Shown: in pieces, positions 18,369-29,197 of the stretch
How positions within the stretch are numbered: position 1 is the stretch's first letter
Layout: every line of letters begins with the position of its first letter
Assembly: GCA_900455085.1 (NCBI GenBank)
Contig: UGTZ01000001.1
Location: 1,332,501 to 1,396,500 of the forward strand
DNA length: 64,000 bases
DNA from: Providencia rettgeri
GTDB taxonomy: Bacteria; Pseudomonadota; Gammaproteobacteria; Enterobacterales; Enterobacteriaceae
Direction: 5' to 3'
Made by a program: the position numbers and the translations under genes
The notes under the pieces: generated by a model
The model's database searches: none
What the model saw: only the letters and a program-made list of their open reading frames with translations
Told to the model about the DNA's origin: nothing

Positions 18369-18815
18369 TTGCACCTGCGCACTTCAATCAGACAATTTGC
18401 TGCCTATCTTGCACTATTGGCTGTGGTTATGCTGTTTATCGCTCCATTGTTCTCTAAATCGATGAGGCTGATGGAACACTGCGTGAGCACTAACCCTAAT
18501 AGTACAATTGAGCATTCATCAATGGCAGGCCATTCGATGCACTCGCATCAAGGTATGCTGATGCCTGAAAATTGTGACGTTTCTGCACCAATGAATCACA
18601 TGTTAATGACGGGGATTGGGCAATCTCCGATGGAAGACATTGCATGTGGTTACTGCCAATTATTGATCCACTTCCCATTTCTTATCTTATTTATTGCCGT
18701 AGTTATTCGGCAATTAGCGACACTGGCACTATTTATTCCTTTTGAACGTAGTGTTCACATTTGGTTATTTAGACCATGGTCATTACACCTTGCTCGAGCC
18801 CCGCCTATTTCCTGA
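18369..18815 (+). CDS. DUF2946-like His/Met-rich small membrane protein
   Basis: 148-residue protein of unknown function with an N-terminal signal or helix (about 10-28), a periplasmic segment rich in His and Met (HSSMAGHSMHSHQGM), an ACGYCQLL pair and a second helix (about 95-115). Proteins of the DUF2946 group commonly sit beside copper-related TonB receptors, as here. The start is a TTG at 18369 with GGAAAAA upstream and is uncertain. The metal-ligand composition and the receptor next door suggest a role in copper handling. Confidence 0.65.
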   Translation: MHLRTSIRQFAAYLALLAVVMLFIAPLFSKSMRLMEHCVSTNPNSTIEHSSMAGHSMHSHQGMLMPENCDVSAPMNHMLMTGIGQSPMEDIACGYCQLLIHFPFLILFIAVVIRQLATLALFIPFERSVHIWLFRPWSLHLARAPPIS

Positions 18816-18994
18816 TGTCTTAGCATTGTAAATATTACAAATCAATTTATTGCTATTTTGCCTTCACTGGGCAAAACGCGTTCGCTCGCCTTGAATTTCT
18901 TTGCTTATTAAGCAATTTATCTGTGGGAGCTGAAATGTGTTTGCAGCCTAAAAGATGAAGGTAGCATCTTCCTTTTCTAAGAAACAGGTGAAAA

Positions 18995-21028
18995 ATGAAT
19001 ACACACGTTTTTAAAGTGGCTCCTATTGCGACACTGGTAATTAGTGCGATTTTTACGGCATCAACATTAGCGAAAAATGAAGTTAATCAAAGCCCTATTT
19101 CTGAAAACTCAGTAATGATTGTGACGGCGCCTGTTGATTCGCCATTAACAATCACCACGTCGCCAAGGACACCAAGGCAGCCAGTCCCTGCAAGTGATGG
19201 TTCTGATTACCTCAAAACCATTCCTGGTTTTTCACAAATACGTAATGGTGGAACTAACGGTGATCCGGTTTTTCGTGGCATGTTCGGCTCTCGTTTGCGT
19301 ATTTTAACTAATGATAGTGAAATGTTAGGTGCGTGTCCTTCTCGTATGGATGCGCCGACTTCTTATATTTCACCTGAAAACTTTGATGTACTGAATATGA
19401 TTAAAGGCCCGCAAACTGTTTTATGGGGGCCAGGAAATTCTGCTGGAACAATCCGTTTTGAGCGCGAAAAGCCGCTATTTACTGAAGCGGGTATTAAAGG
19501 CAACGCAAGTGCCTTAACAGCATCTAATGAGCGTTGGGATGGCAATGCAGATATCAGTTTAGGTAATGAAACGGGGTATATTCGTGTCATTGGTAATAAA
19601 TCACGTTCAAATGATTATAAAGATGGCAATGGTGATAAGGTTCCTTCGAAGTGGGATAAGTGGAATGCAGATATTGCTGTTGGCTGGACGCCTGATGAAT
19701 ACACATTATTAGAACTGACCGCCGGTAAAGGTGATGGGGAAGCTCGCTATGCGGGGAGAGGAATGGATGGGTCTCAATTTAAACGCGAAAGCTTAGGCTT
19801 GCGCTTTGAAAAGAGTAATATCGGCGAGGTATTTGATAAAATTGAGGCTAATATTTACTACAATTATGCCGACCATATTATGGATAACTACTCGCTTCGC
19901 TCTCCATTAGGCGGTGGAATGAGCGGTGGCCATATGGGGCATGGAGGCCACGGTATGATGAATATGCCAATGAAAATGCGTGTTGATCGCGAAACCATGG
20001 GTGGCCGTACCATGGGAACATGGTTGTGGAAAGATTATGAACTGCGTGCAGGGGCTGACATGCAGACTAATAAACATCGTAAAAACAATAATAATAGCTG
20101 GAAAAAAGATGCACAATTCCAAGACTATGGTGTTTTTAGTGAATTAACTTGGCATGCGACTGAACAAGGCAAAGTGGTCAGTGGAGCTCGTTTAGATCGC
20201 GTGATAGTTGAAAATAATACAGAAGTAGGTTCTTCAGGGCGTAATACGGTGATGCCAGCGGGCTTTGCGCGTTATGAGCATTCATTATCTGGCACGCCTA
20301 TTATGCTATATGCAGGTGTCGGCTATACCGAACGCTTTCCGGATTATTGGGAGCTGTTCTCGCCTAAACTCGGCCCAGATGGTAGCAATAATGTGTTTGA
20401 TAAGCTAAAAACAGAAAAAACGACTCAGTTAGATATTGGTGCTAAATATAGTCATGAAGATACCAATGCCTGGGTTTCTGCTTATGTGGGGCATGTTGAT
20501 GACTTTATTCTCTTCCGCTATAGCGCAACAAACCCAAGAATGAGTCAGGTTGAAAATGTGAATGCGTTAATCATGGGGGGCGAGCTCGGTGTAGCACAAA
20601 AACTCAGTGATGAATGGAAAGCAGATGCAAGCCTGGCTTATTCGTGGGGAGAAAATCGCACAGATGGAAAGGCATTACCGCAGATGCCACCGTTGGAAAG
20701 CCGTTTTGGCTTATCATGGGAAAAAGGCGATTGGACCACGACAGGTTTAGTACGCGTTGTTAGCCGCCAAAATCGCGTTGCTATAAACGATGGTAATGTG
20801 GTGGGTAAAGACTTTAGTAAAAGTGCAGGTTTTACGATTTTTTCATTAAATACAGCATATACAATTAATGAAAACATGAAGTTAAGCGCAGGCGTTGATA
20901 ACCTGTTCGACAAAACCTACAGTGAGCACCTTAACTTAGCTGGAAATAGCGGTTTTGGTTATTCATCCAATGTGCCAGTAAATGAACCAGGAAGAAATTT
21001 CTGGGCAAAAATTAATGTGACATTTTAA
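18995..21028 (+). CDS. TonB-dependent copper receptor (OprC/NosA family)
   Basis: Outer-membrane beta-barrel receptor of 677 residues. It has a signal peptide (about 1-26), then a plug domain with the family-typical RNGGTNGDPVFRGMFGSRL, a conserved CPSRMD and the GPQTVLWGPGNSAGTIRFE end of the plug. The barrel ends in the canonical aromatic F (NVTF). An extracellular-loop segment at about residues 307-328 is made almost entirely of Gly, His and Met (GGHMGHGG, MMNMPMKM), a natural copper-binding composition. Preceded by the DUF2946-like gene and convergent with the Rob-like regulator. Copper specificity is inferred from family. Confidence 0.88.
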   Translation: MNTHVFKVAPIATLVISAIFTASTLAKNEVNQSPISENSVMIVTAPVDSPLTITTSPRTPRQPVPASDGSDYLKTIPGFSQIRNGGTNGDPVFRGMFGSRLRILTNDSEMLGACPSRMDAPTSYISPENFDVLNMIKGPQTVLWGPGNSAGTIRFEREKPLFTEAGIKGNASALTASNERWDGNADISLGNETGYIRVIGNKSRSNDYKDGNGDKVPSKWDKWNADIAVGWTPDEYTLLELTAGKGDGEARYAGRGMDGSQFKRESLGLRFEKSNIGEVFDKIEANIYYNYADHIMDNYSLRSPLGGGMSGGHMGHGGHGMMNMPMKMRVDRETMGGRTMGTWLWKDYELRAGADMQTNKHRKNNNNSWKKDAQFQDYGVFSELTWHATEQGKVVSGARLDRVIVENNTEVGSSGRNTVMPAGFARYEHSLSGTPIMLYAGVGYTERFPDYWELFSPKLGPDGSNNVFDKLKTEKTTQLDIGAKYSHEDTNAWVSAYVGHVDDFILFRYSATNPRMSQVENVNALIMGGELGVAQKLSDEWKADASLAYSWGENRTDGKALPQMPPLESRFGLSWEKGDWTTTGLVRVVSRQNRVAINDGNVVGKDFSKSAGFTIFSLNTAYTINENMKLSAGVDNLFDKTYSEHLNLAGNSGFGYSSNVPVNEPGRNFWAKINVTF

Positions 21029-21037
21029 TTATTAGAT

Positions 21038-21070
21038 AAACAACCCGTACAGTTTCCGTATGGGTTGTTT
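21038..21070. terminator. bidirectional terminator between the copper receptor and the Rob-like gene
   Basis: AAACAACCC / GGGTTGTTT with further TAC/GTA pairing gives a stem of about 13 bp. It has T-rich flanks on both strands and lies between two convergent genes. Confidence 0.85.
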
Positions 21071-21078
21071 GCTATTTA

Positions 21079-21963
21079 TTAAATAATAACAGGAATATAG
21101 TAATTTAGCTCTTGAATAAAATTTCGTGAGTCATTCACGAACGCTTCATAAGAGGGCTTCGATTTCAGGACATATTGTTCTACATCTGGTCCTTCGCCAC
21201 GGACGATGTCCATTTCAGCAAGTACCTTCCCATAAGCAGTATAAATAATATCATTGTAATCTATACCATGAAGGCTACTGGTTATCTTGATTTCTAAATA
21301 ATTACCTGCAGGTAATTGTAAATGGGTTGTCTGGGGAAGTGCAATCTCTACATCTTGTTCATCTAGAGCCGTGGTATATAGGAAATGGCCTTCTGCATTC
21401 GCACTTTGGTCTACACCATGAATTGCATATAAATGCTGAGTGACATAAGGGTTTTTATCGAAAAAAGCTTTCCAATAGTATCGGCGTAGCTCATCCGTTT
21501 TTAGGTTCCACTCATTAATATCTTTAGTGTAACGATGTTTAGTGCCGAGTAAATTAATGGCTGGTAATTGAGTCAATTTAACTCGAACATTTAACTCTTT
21601 ACTTTCTCGTAGAGGTAAACAGAACCCTTCAATCTTCCAACCTTCGCGTTTTCGATATTCAGAAGGCGTGAGATTAAATTGCTTTTTAAACGCGCGGCAA
21701 AAAGTTTGTTGTGAGTCAAAACGGTACCTCAGAGAAATATCCATTATGCTGTCATTTGTTAGTCGTAATGCGACAGCAGAACAAGAAAGGCGTCTTGCTC
21801 GGATATAGGAACCAAGCGCGAGCTCTGTTTGGTTCTTAAACAGGCGCTGAAAGTGCCATTTGGTGTATCCTGATTTATCGGCAACAGTATCTAGGGATAG
21901 GCGAGATTCTAAATTTTGTTCTATCCAGAGAATGATTTCCCTGATAACACTTTCTTGTAGCAT
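21079..21963 (-). CDS. Rob-like AraC/XylS-family regulator
   Basis: 294 residues. The N-terminal 105 form a MarA/SoxS/Rob-type double HTH (WIEQNLESRLSLDTVADKSGY, FDSQQTFCRAFKKQFNLTPSEYR) close to E. coli Rob. The rest is a GyrI-like ligand-binding domain, as in Rob. That domain distinguishes it from the short AarP/MarA proteins of this family of bacteria. AAAGGA precedes the ATG. It likely controls efflux and stress genes; a link to the copper receptor next door is not shown. Confidence 0.82.
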   Translation of the reverse strand: MLQESVIREIILWIEQNLESRLSLDTVADKSGYTKWHFQRLFKNQTELALGSYIRARRLSCSAVALRLTNDSIMDISLRYRFDSQQTFCRAFKKQFNLTPSEYRKREGWKIEGFCLPLRESKELNVRVKLTQLPAINLLGTKHRYTKDINEWNLKTDELRRYYWKAFFDKNPYVTQHLYAIHGVDQSANAEGHFLYTTALDEQDVEIALPQTTHLQLPAGNYLEIKITSSLHGIDYNDIIYTAYGKVLAEMDIVRGEGPDVEQYVLKSKPSYEAFVNDSRNFIQELNYYIPVII

Positions 21964-22871
21964 GATTTTCCTTTCAGGTCTCTTTTACTTACCAAAAAAA
22001 AATAAGCCATAAAATACATCAAGGTTATGACAGGTAAGTATTCATAGGTGCTCGTAATATGATACCACGCCAACTGACAATTTTATTAAAAAGATGTGAA
22101 GTTAAGTAAGTTTTGGGGAGTAAAAAAGTAGGAATATTACCTAAATACACCTATTTAGAGTTTGTGTAATTTATCTAATTTTTACATATTGCAGTATGGA
22201 CTGAAAGTAATGAACATGGCATAAATAGGGTGAAGTAATTTTATTTTTATCGAAAACAGCCTGTTGAAGTAATCTATTTTGGAGGCTCAATATAAGAGGT
22301 GTGTAATGTAAGCTATTAATCTGAAAAGGTCATTTAGTATTATAAGTATAATATGAAATATTTTGCTTTATCGTCTAAATTTAATGTTGTAATTCCGACT
22401 AATAAATAAAAAAAAACGTCTTTTTTTATGATGTGAAAAAATTCAATTTATTATAATTATCTTCTGGAAACTTATTGATACGCATGAATACAAATTGTCA
22501 CTAATTTCTTAAGGTTATAACATTAAATCAAGCAAGATAGTTTTATCTAACTGAAGAGCTAAGCTAGAATTTTAGTTAACTTGAAAATACAACTTTTAGT
22601 CGTCGACTGATAATAATGTAAATTTAACTATTGATGGTGAGATTAAATAATGTGACCAGCTTCACGAGTTAAATGTAATGATGAAAATCATCTAGCCTTT
22701 TTATATCAGTAAGTTAGCTAATGTTTTGGTTTTTTAAATCATAAATGAATGGTCTTTAAATGACTTATTTAATTAGGGTTTTATTATTTTAAGTCAATTT
22801 ATAAATTTATGGTTGGTGATAATTTACGCGCCGGTTAATTATATTAATTTTAATATTTAGTAGAGGTTATT
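21964..22871. other. 908-bp AT-rich spacer without recognisable genes
   Basis: No frame with coding character on either strand, only very AT-rich sequence. The last part must hold the promoter of the XRE gene. I see no strong hairpin with a T run. Confidence 0.5.
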
Positions 22872-23126
22872 ATGGGGAAAGAAAGTATTGCTAAAATGCT
22901 AGGGATAAAAATCCGAAAACAACGAGAAAACCATAAAATATCGATAGAAAGAATGGCGAGTTTAATCGGTGTAACAGAAGAAGAAATGAATCGATTTGAG
23001 ACAGGAGAGAGTTGTATTGATGTTGATTCATTATTCCAATTTGCATACCTCTTCAATGTTGACCCGGCTTCTTTTTTATATGGGATTGTCAATGTAAATA
23101 GTGGAACGTGTAGGTTAATACACTGA
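22872..23126 (+). CDS. small XRE-family HTH regulator (MrpJ-like?)
   Basis: 84-residue single-domain Cro/C1-type regulator. The helix-turn-helix covers about residues 11-66 (LGIKIRKQRENHKISIERMASLIGVTEEEMNRFETG), followed by a typical FAYLFNVDPASFLYG tail. In Proteus and Providencia, proteins of this size and kind (MrpJ family) are encoded with fimbrial operons and repress motility, but no fimbrial gene lies here, so that is only a possibility. AGAGG precedes the ATG. The local sequence is more AT-rich than the neighbouring metabolic genes. Confidence 0.75.
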   Translation: MGKESIAKMLGIKIRKQRENHKISIERMASLIGVTEEEMNRFETGESCIDVDSLFQFAYLFNVDPASFLYGIVNVNSGTCRLIH

Positions 23127-23236
23127 TTATAAGTAATTTGATTATGTTACATTAAATTTTAGAGTATTATTATATAACCCACTAATATAATAATGTGTTC
23201 TGTTTCTATCAGAATAATCTTTATATTTTATGGTAA

Positions 23237-24233
23237 TCAAATATATCCATAGATATTTAACTGTTTTATTACTTTATCTGTTAGCTCATTAGCGCGGCTC
23301 CATTGATTAATCTTAGCTAATTTTGTATTACTACTGAGCCTTAAAACAAATTGGTCAAGTTGCTTTACAATGAAATTATCTTGATTAACCTCTTGATATT
23401 TTTCATTAAAAGAAAATTTTTTCTCTACCTCATAGCGGTTATTGCACTGCTTCAATGATAGTTTTGTCTGAGATCTTTCCTGTATTAAAAAAGATTTCAA
23501 ATGAAACCAATAAACCGTTTTCTTGGCGTAAATTAATTATTAAGACGTCGCCATCGGCTCTTTGATTGAAGGGATGCGAGAACTGAATAGAAGGAAGTGA
23601 AAGGACAAAATCAGGCATTAGTGATAACAATAATTCTATGCTCTTTGTGATGGTGTTTCGTAATATATTGAATGGTAGTTGGTTTTCTGGCTCTACTATT
23701 CGGTGTGTTGTGATACGTAATAACCCTGTTTCGCTACCATGTTTAGGCATTAAAGATGCTTTTATTTGATTGAACTGGTTATCAGAGCTCAAAGGTTGGT
23801 TGTAGTCAATAAATACGTCATGGCGCATGGCTTGCTTTAATACTTCATTCAGTTCGCTTTCACTAAAGTTAGGGATATCATTCAATAGAACATCTTTTCC
23901 AGCAGTTACCGCTGTCTGAATAGCAAACTTTAGTAATTCATCACTACAAGTGGATGTCACTATGATGCAATCAACGTCATCATTGTTGATTAGCGCTTCT
24001 ATTTTTTTCTTTTGGCACATGAAGTCAGTCATAGAAGGAAGAGATGGGGACAAATGGCAAATTGACTTTAGCTCACTATGATGGGTGCAGCATTTTATCG
24101 CATTTATATAAAGTTGGTTATAAGGTGCAGTGCCGATTAAACCAATACCAGAACGATTAATTGACGTGACAGAATGCTGTTCTTCAAGTAAACGCAGGTG
24201 GCCGAGTAAATAAAGAAAGTGTGTATTTAACAT
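23237..24233 (-). pseudogene. degenerate Gfo/Idh/MocA-like protein, frameshifted
   Basis: About 330 residues once the two frames are joined. The N-terminal part resembles a Rossmann domain (GLIGTAPYNQLYINAI, DDVDCIIVTSTCSDELL, GKDVLLNDIP), but the family's EKP motif is replaced by LLNDIP, so catalysis is questionable. The first frame ends after KTIIEAVQ at 23439 and the shifted frame continues NRYEVEKKFSFNEKY to a second stop at 23237. The change is one extra base or two missing ones at about 23445-23450, not in a long homopolymer. AAGGG lies six bases before the ATG. A TGAAA-N6-TTTCA box upstream ties it to the inositol regulon. Confidence 0.6.
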
Positions 24234-24289
24234 GCTTAGCCCTTATTCTTGGTTTATCTAACACGCGATATAATTCCAACATAACAGGG

Positions 24290-24305
24290 TGAAATAATAA
24301 TTTCA
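24290..24305. promoter_or_regulatory. inositol-regulon operator, site 1
   Basis: Perfect inverted repeat TGAAA-TAATAA-TTTCA, 57 bases upstream of the minus-strand oxidoreductase-like gene. It matches sites before iolA, iolG and the second dehydrogenase. A weaker AGAAC-N6-TTTCT lies 31 bases away (24321-24336). Confidence 0.6.
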
Positions 24306-24465
24306 TTTTATTGTTATTTTAGAACTTGTATTTTCTGATGGGATTCACAAATTAAAGAAAAAGATGAAACTTAATTAGTATTCAATAATGACGTTTATGT
24401 TAATCAGGGAAAAGGTAGGAAGGGGCTCTGAATTAATGGAGGTGTTTAATTACAGAGCCGTATAA

Positions 24466-25302
24466 CTAGACTAAGCTGCTGCCTTGACGATAGGCTAATG
24501 CAACGGTTAGTGATTGTGCTAAACATAAGGTGGCTGACTGCGAACGAAATGCATCTACTTGGGCTTCTTTGATAACAAAACAAACATCACTGAAACTTGC
24601 CAATGGGCTGATTTGACTATCAGTAATCACGATTTGCTGTGCACCCGCTTGAGCCGCTTTCTCACTTACCATGACAGTTTCTGAGGCGTAAGGTGTGAAA
24701 CTGATTGAAATTACAACGTCGTTTTCACTGATCCGACTGATCTGCTCTTTGAACATTCCGCCAAGCCCATCAATAAGGACTGGACGGCATTCCAAATGGC
24801 TAAGTGCGTAACTTAAATATGTTGCAACGCTGAATGAACGACGCAAACCGATAATGTAGATATTCTGTGCATTCGCTAAAAGTGATACGGCTTTTTCAAT
24901 ATCTTCAGCAGGGGTTCTGGCTGCCATTTGTTGTAACGCTTGGGCGTTAGAATGAGCGAACTCCTTCAAAATTTGTGAGGGGTCATCACTCAGTTCTTGG
25001 GAACCATCCATTTCACGAAACATACGGGCTCTATCTGTGTAGCTGGCCGTTTCTTCCACAAGGTTCATACGAAACAATTGTTTCATTTCATTAAACCCAC
25101 TGAAATTAAAAGCATTTGCAAAGCGGATCAGCGTCGAAGGCGGAACCTTAGCTTCCTTTGCAATGACGGCAACGGTATCAAATGCGACACTATTCGTATT
25201 ATCTAATACATAGCGTGCCACTTGCTGTAACCGTTTACTTAGTTCGTCATATCGCGAGCGAACTTGCTCTTGAAACTCATTTAAATTTGATGCACTTGAC
25301 AT
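24466..25302 (-). CDS. iolR: RpiR-family transcriptional regulator of inositol genes
   Basis: 278-residue regulator. An N-terminal RpiR HTH (about 1-80: YDELSKRLQQVARYVLDN, then VPPSTLIRFANAFNFSGF) is followed by a SIS sugar-binding domain (about 120-255: IYIIGLRRSFSVATYLSYAL, DVVISISFTPYASETV). Start at 25302 is set by GGAGG five bases upstream; the longer frame to 25368 lacks such a site. It is divergent from iolA. RpiR-type IolR repressors control inositol genes in Salmonella and relatives, and the repeated operator in this region fits that role. Confidence 0.87.
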   Translation of the reverse strand: MSSASNLNEFQEQVRSRYDELSKRLQQVARYVLDNTNSVAFDTVAVIAKEAKVPPSTLIRFANAFNFSGFNEMKQLFRMNLVEETASYTDRARMFREMDGSQELSDDPSQILKEFAHSNAQALQQMAARTPAEDIEKAVSLLANAQNIYIIGLRRSFSVATYLSYALSHLECRPVLIDGLGGMFKEQISRISENDVVISISFTPYASETVMVSEKAAQAGAQQIVITDSQISPLASFSDVCFVIKEAQVDAFRSQSATLCLAQSLTVALAYRQGSSLV

Positions 25303-25626
25303 ATAACCTCCAGAATTTGGCTCTAATTGTAGTTGTTTTACAGCGTTAGTCGAATCTTTTTGAAACACTTAGTTCATATTTAAAAATTTTCTTTTTTTAG
25401 GATCGTGAAATAATTTGAATTTGGGATAATAAATTGAACAGCTTACATCAATTTGCTCTCTTATTTTCTTGATTGAAACAAGGCCATGTTTAGCTCAATA
25501 CAACGGCAAAATAGCCAATAAATAGGTGATGGACATAAGTTTAGGATTGGTATTTTTTTAGTCGCGATTAAAATTTCACAAAAACTTTGTCTAGATCACA
25601 TAAATTGAATGTTATTTCAAATTTAG

Positions 25627-25655
25627 TTGTAAATGAAATAAATATTTCATATACA
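25627..25655 (+). promoter_or_regulatory. iolA promoter with overlapping operator
   Basis: TTGTAA (-35, 25627-25632) and TATACA (-10, 25650-25655) are 17 bases apart. The spacer is filled by the inverted repeat ATGAAAT-N4-ATTTCAT (25633-25650), an arrangement expected for a repressor. A second dyad, TTGAA-N6-TTCAA (25605-25620), is centred 29 bases upstream. Confidence 0.65.
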
Positions 25656-25695
25656 TTGAGTAACAAGGTAACTCTGTCAGCTAAAGAGAGGCAAC

Positions 25696-27208
25696 ATGGA
25701 ACAGATTCATAATTTCATTGGTGGTGAAATAGTATCCAGCAAAAGTGGGCGTTTTGCGCCTGTATTCAACCCGGCAACGGGGGAGCAAATTGCTCAAGTT
25801 GTACTCAGCAGTGCCGATGAAACAAAAAAAGCCATTGAGATTGCGAATAAAGCATTCCCTAAATGGTCAAAAACTATCTCCCCTAAAACGTTCTCGGGTT
25901 TTATTCAAATTTAAAGCTTTACTTGAAGAGAATATGGATGAGCTGGCGCGTTTAATTTCAAGAGAACACGGTAAAGTTTTTTCTGATGCGGTAGGTGAAT
26001 TAACCAGAGGTTTGGAAGTCGTTGAATTTGCATGCGGTATTCCTCACTTACAAAAAGGTGAGCACTCAGCCAATGTTGCTACAGGTGTTGATAGCCACTC
26101 ATTAATGCAGCCTTTGGGTGTTTGTGCGGGGATCACGCCATTTAATTTTCCAGCAATGGTACCGATGTGGATGTTCCCAGTAGCTATTGCAACAGGTAAT
26201 ACCTTTGTTTTAAAACCATCAGAAAAAGATCCTTCATTAGCATTAGCATTAGCTAGATTATTAAAAGAAGCTGGCTTACCTGATGGCGTATTTAATGTTG
26301 TTCAAGGGGACAAAGAATCCGTTGATGTGCTTTTAACTGCACCAGAAGTTCAAGCCGTTAGTTTTGTTGGCTCAACGCCTATTGCTGAATATATTTACAC
26401 GACGGCATCCGCTCATGGTAAGCGTTGCCAAGCACTCGGTGGAGCGAAAAACCATTGTATCTTAATGCCTGATGCAGACATGGGGCAGGCAGCTAATGCT
26501 ATTATGGGCGCTGCGTTTGGTGCTGCAGGTGAACGTTGCATGGCATTATCCGTCGTCTTAGCTGTCGGTGATGAAACGGCAGATGCGCTCATTGCTAACC
26601 TGAAAGGCCAAATTGCCAAAATGTCCGTGGGTCCTGGTATTACTGACGGTAAAGAAAATGACATGGGACCTGTGATTTCCACGCAACATAAAGCCAAAAT
26701 CTGTGACTATATTACCAGTGGCGAAAAACAAGGTGCGACGTTATTGGTCGATGGCCGTGATTTTAAAGTGAAAGGCTTCGAAAATGGTTATTTTGTAGGG
26801 CCAACATTATTTGATAATGTCACGCCTGAAATGGACATTTATCAAGAAGAAATTTTTGGGCCTGTATTAGCCGTAGTGCGAGTTCCAGACTTTGAAACGG
26901 GTTTGAAACTGATTAACCAACATGAATATGGTAATGGAACGGCTATTTTCACCCGTGATGGTGAAACAGCGCGCGAATTCCAAGAAAATGTTCAAGCGGG
27001 AATGGTCGGAATTAACATACCTATTCCAGTACCGATGGCATTCCACAGTTTTGGTGGTTGGAAACGGTCTATTTTTGGTCCATTAAATGTACATGGAAAT
27101 GACGGTGTTCGTTTCTATACTCGCATGAAAACAGTCACTAGCCGTTGGCCTGCCAGTGTTCGCTTAGAGCACCATGAAAGTAGTTTCACAATGCCAACCA
27201 TGGAATAA
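25696..27208 (+). pseudogene. iolA: methylmalonate-semialdehyde dehydrogenase, one-base frameshift
   Basis: CoA-acylating aldehyde dehydrogenase that converts malonate semialdehyde to acetyl-CoA at the end of inositol breakdown (also called mmsA). About 500 residues when joined. It shows the ALDH landmarks ITPFNFPAMVPMWMFP, LKPSEKDPS, FVGSTPIAEYIY and the catalytic Cys in GAAGERCMALS. The frame breaks near residue 58. Removing one A from the five-A run at 25869-25873 gives KWSKLSPLKRSRVLFKF, which aligns with the family. Strong GAGAGG before the ATG. Probably a sequence indel. First gene of iolA-iolD. Confidence 0.9.
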
Positions 27209-27220
27209 ACGGAGACCCGT

Positions 27221-29159
27221 ATGAATAAGCAGAAAATGACGACCGCTCAGGCGTTGGTTAAATTTTTTAAACCAACAATACGTTGATGTTGATGGTGAGC
27301 AATATCCGTTTATTCAGGGAGTATTTACGATTTTTGGCCATGGTAATGTTGTGGGTTTAGGTCAGGCGCTTGAAGAAGCGCCTGGTCATCTACGCGTTTA
27401 TCAAGGATGTAATGAGCAAGGTATGGCGCACATTGCGACGGGTTTTGCTAAACAAAAAAAACGTAAACAAATTTTTGCTGTGACATCTTCAGTCGGCCCC
27501 GGTGCCGCAAATATGATTACCGCAGCAGCAACGGCAACTGCCAATCGTATTCCATTATTATTGTTGCCAGGGGATACCTTTGCGACTCGTCAGCCCGACC
27601 CAGTACTGCAGCAAGTCGAACAATACGGTGATGGGACTATCAGTACTAATGATTGTTTTCGCCCGGTTTCACGTTATTGGGATAGGGTTTCACGGCCTGA
27701 ACAACTGATGGCGGCGATGGTTAATGCCATGCGAGTGTTAACTGACCCTGCGGATACTGGCGCGGTAACCATTTGCCTACCTCAAGATGTTCAAGGCGAG
27801 GCGTGGGATTACCCCGATTATTTTTTCCAAAAACGCATCCATCGTATTGAACGTAGACCACCGACAACGGTGAGTATCGAAGAAGCCGTAAATTTAATTC
27901 GTGGCAAGAAAAAACCATTGCTCATCTGTGGTGGTGGGGTACGTTATTCCGAAGCTCACGACGCATTTTTGCAATTTGCGGAAGATTACCGTATTCCATT
28001 TGGCGAAACTCAAGCAGGTAAAAGTGCCATCGTTGCTAGTCATCCCTTGAATATGGGCGGAATTGGTACAACAGGTGGGTTAGCGGCAAATTTGTTGGCT
28101 AAAGAAACCGACTTAGTGATTGGTGTGGGAACACGTTTTACGGATTTTACCACCGCCTCTAAGTCGTTATTTAGTCATCCGAATGTGATGTTCTTAAATA
28201 TCAATGTTGCGGAGTTTGATGCAAGTAAGTTAGATGCATTGAAAGTGGTCGCAGATGCCAAAGAAGCGTTACAAGCACTGAGTGTAAAATTGAAAGATTC
28301 TCACTATGAAGCTCAGTGGGGGGATGAAATTCAGCAGGCTAAACAACAGTGGAAAAATGAGCTGGAGCGCTTGTTTAGTATACAGTATCGGCCATTAGAT
28401 TTTGTCCCTGAAATTGCAGGCCATCTTAATGACAAGCTTGAAGAGTACCGTAAAACGCTTGGTACAGAATTGGCGCAAACACGGGTGCTAGGCTTGATGC
28501 AGCAATACATGGAAGACGATGCCATTATTGTCGGGGCTGCAGGTTCATTACCGGGTGATTTACAACGTATTTGGCTACCAAAACAACGGGATACATACCA
28601 CCTTGAATATGGCTATTCATGCATGGGGTACGAAATTGCCGCTGCTGTCGGAGCTAAAATTGCTGCGCCAAAACAACCTGTTTATGCGATGGTCGGAGAT
28701 GGCTCTTATTTAATGCTACACAGTGAGCTGCAAACTGCGATTCAGGAGAATATTAAGATCACCATCTTATTGTTTGATAACGCGGGATTCGGCTGTATTA
28801 ATAATCTGCAGATGAGCCAAGGCATGGGAAGTTTTGGTACAGAGAACCGGCATCGAAACCCACAGACGGGGTTGATGGATGGGCCGTTAGTGAAGGTCGA
28901 TTTTGCTAAAAACGCAGAAAGCTATGGCTGTAAAAGTTATCGGGTACATGATGAGGAACAATTGATTGCTGCACTGAAAGACGCGAAGTCCCATTCGGGC
29001 TGTGTATTGATTGATATTAAAGTACTTCCGAAAACAATGACCGATGGTTATGAAGCTTGGTGGCGCACAGGAACGGCTCAAGTTTCTAAAAAGCCTCAAA
29101 TAGTTGCTTCCGCTGAAAAAATTAAAGAGATGGTTGAACATAAAGTTCGTCTTTATTAA
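27221..29159 (+). pseudogene. iolD: IolD, 3D-trihydroxycyclohexane-1,2-dione hydrolase, frameshifted near start
   Basis: Thiamin-diphosphate enzyme that opens the inositol-derived ring to 5-deoxyglucuronate. The start at 27221 follows GGAGACC. The first codons read MTTAQALVKF as in other IolD proteins, then the frame fails at a six-T run (27263-27268). With five T it continues LNQQYVDVDGEQYPF and joins the long frame through to 29159 (about 645 residues). TPP-binding GDGSYLMLHSELQTA and CINNLQ are intact. Likely a sequence indel. It follows iolA by 12 bases. Confidence 0.9.
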
Positions 29160-29197
29160 TCAACATATTGCGCTAGTGCCTTATAGTGTCAAAATAA

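Noticed and set aside
25406..25421. Operator copy near the regulator's own start (TGAAATAATTTGAATT)
   Set aside because: The left half fits but the right half does not; kept out of the operator set.
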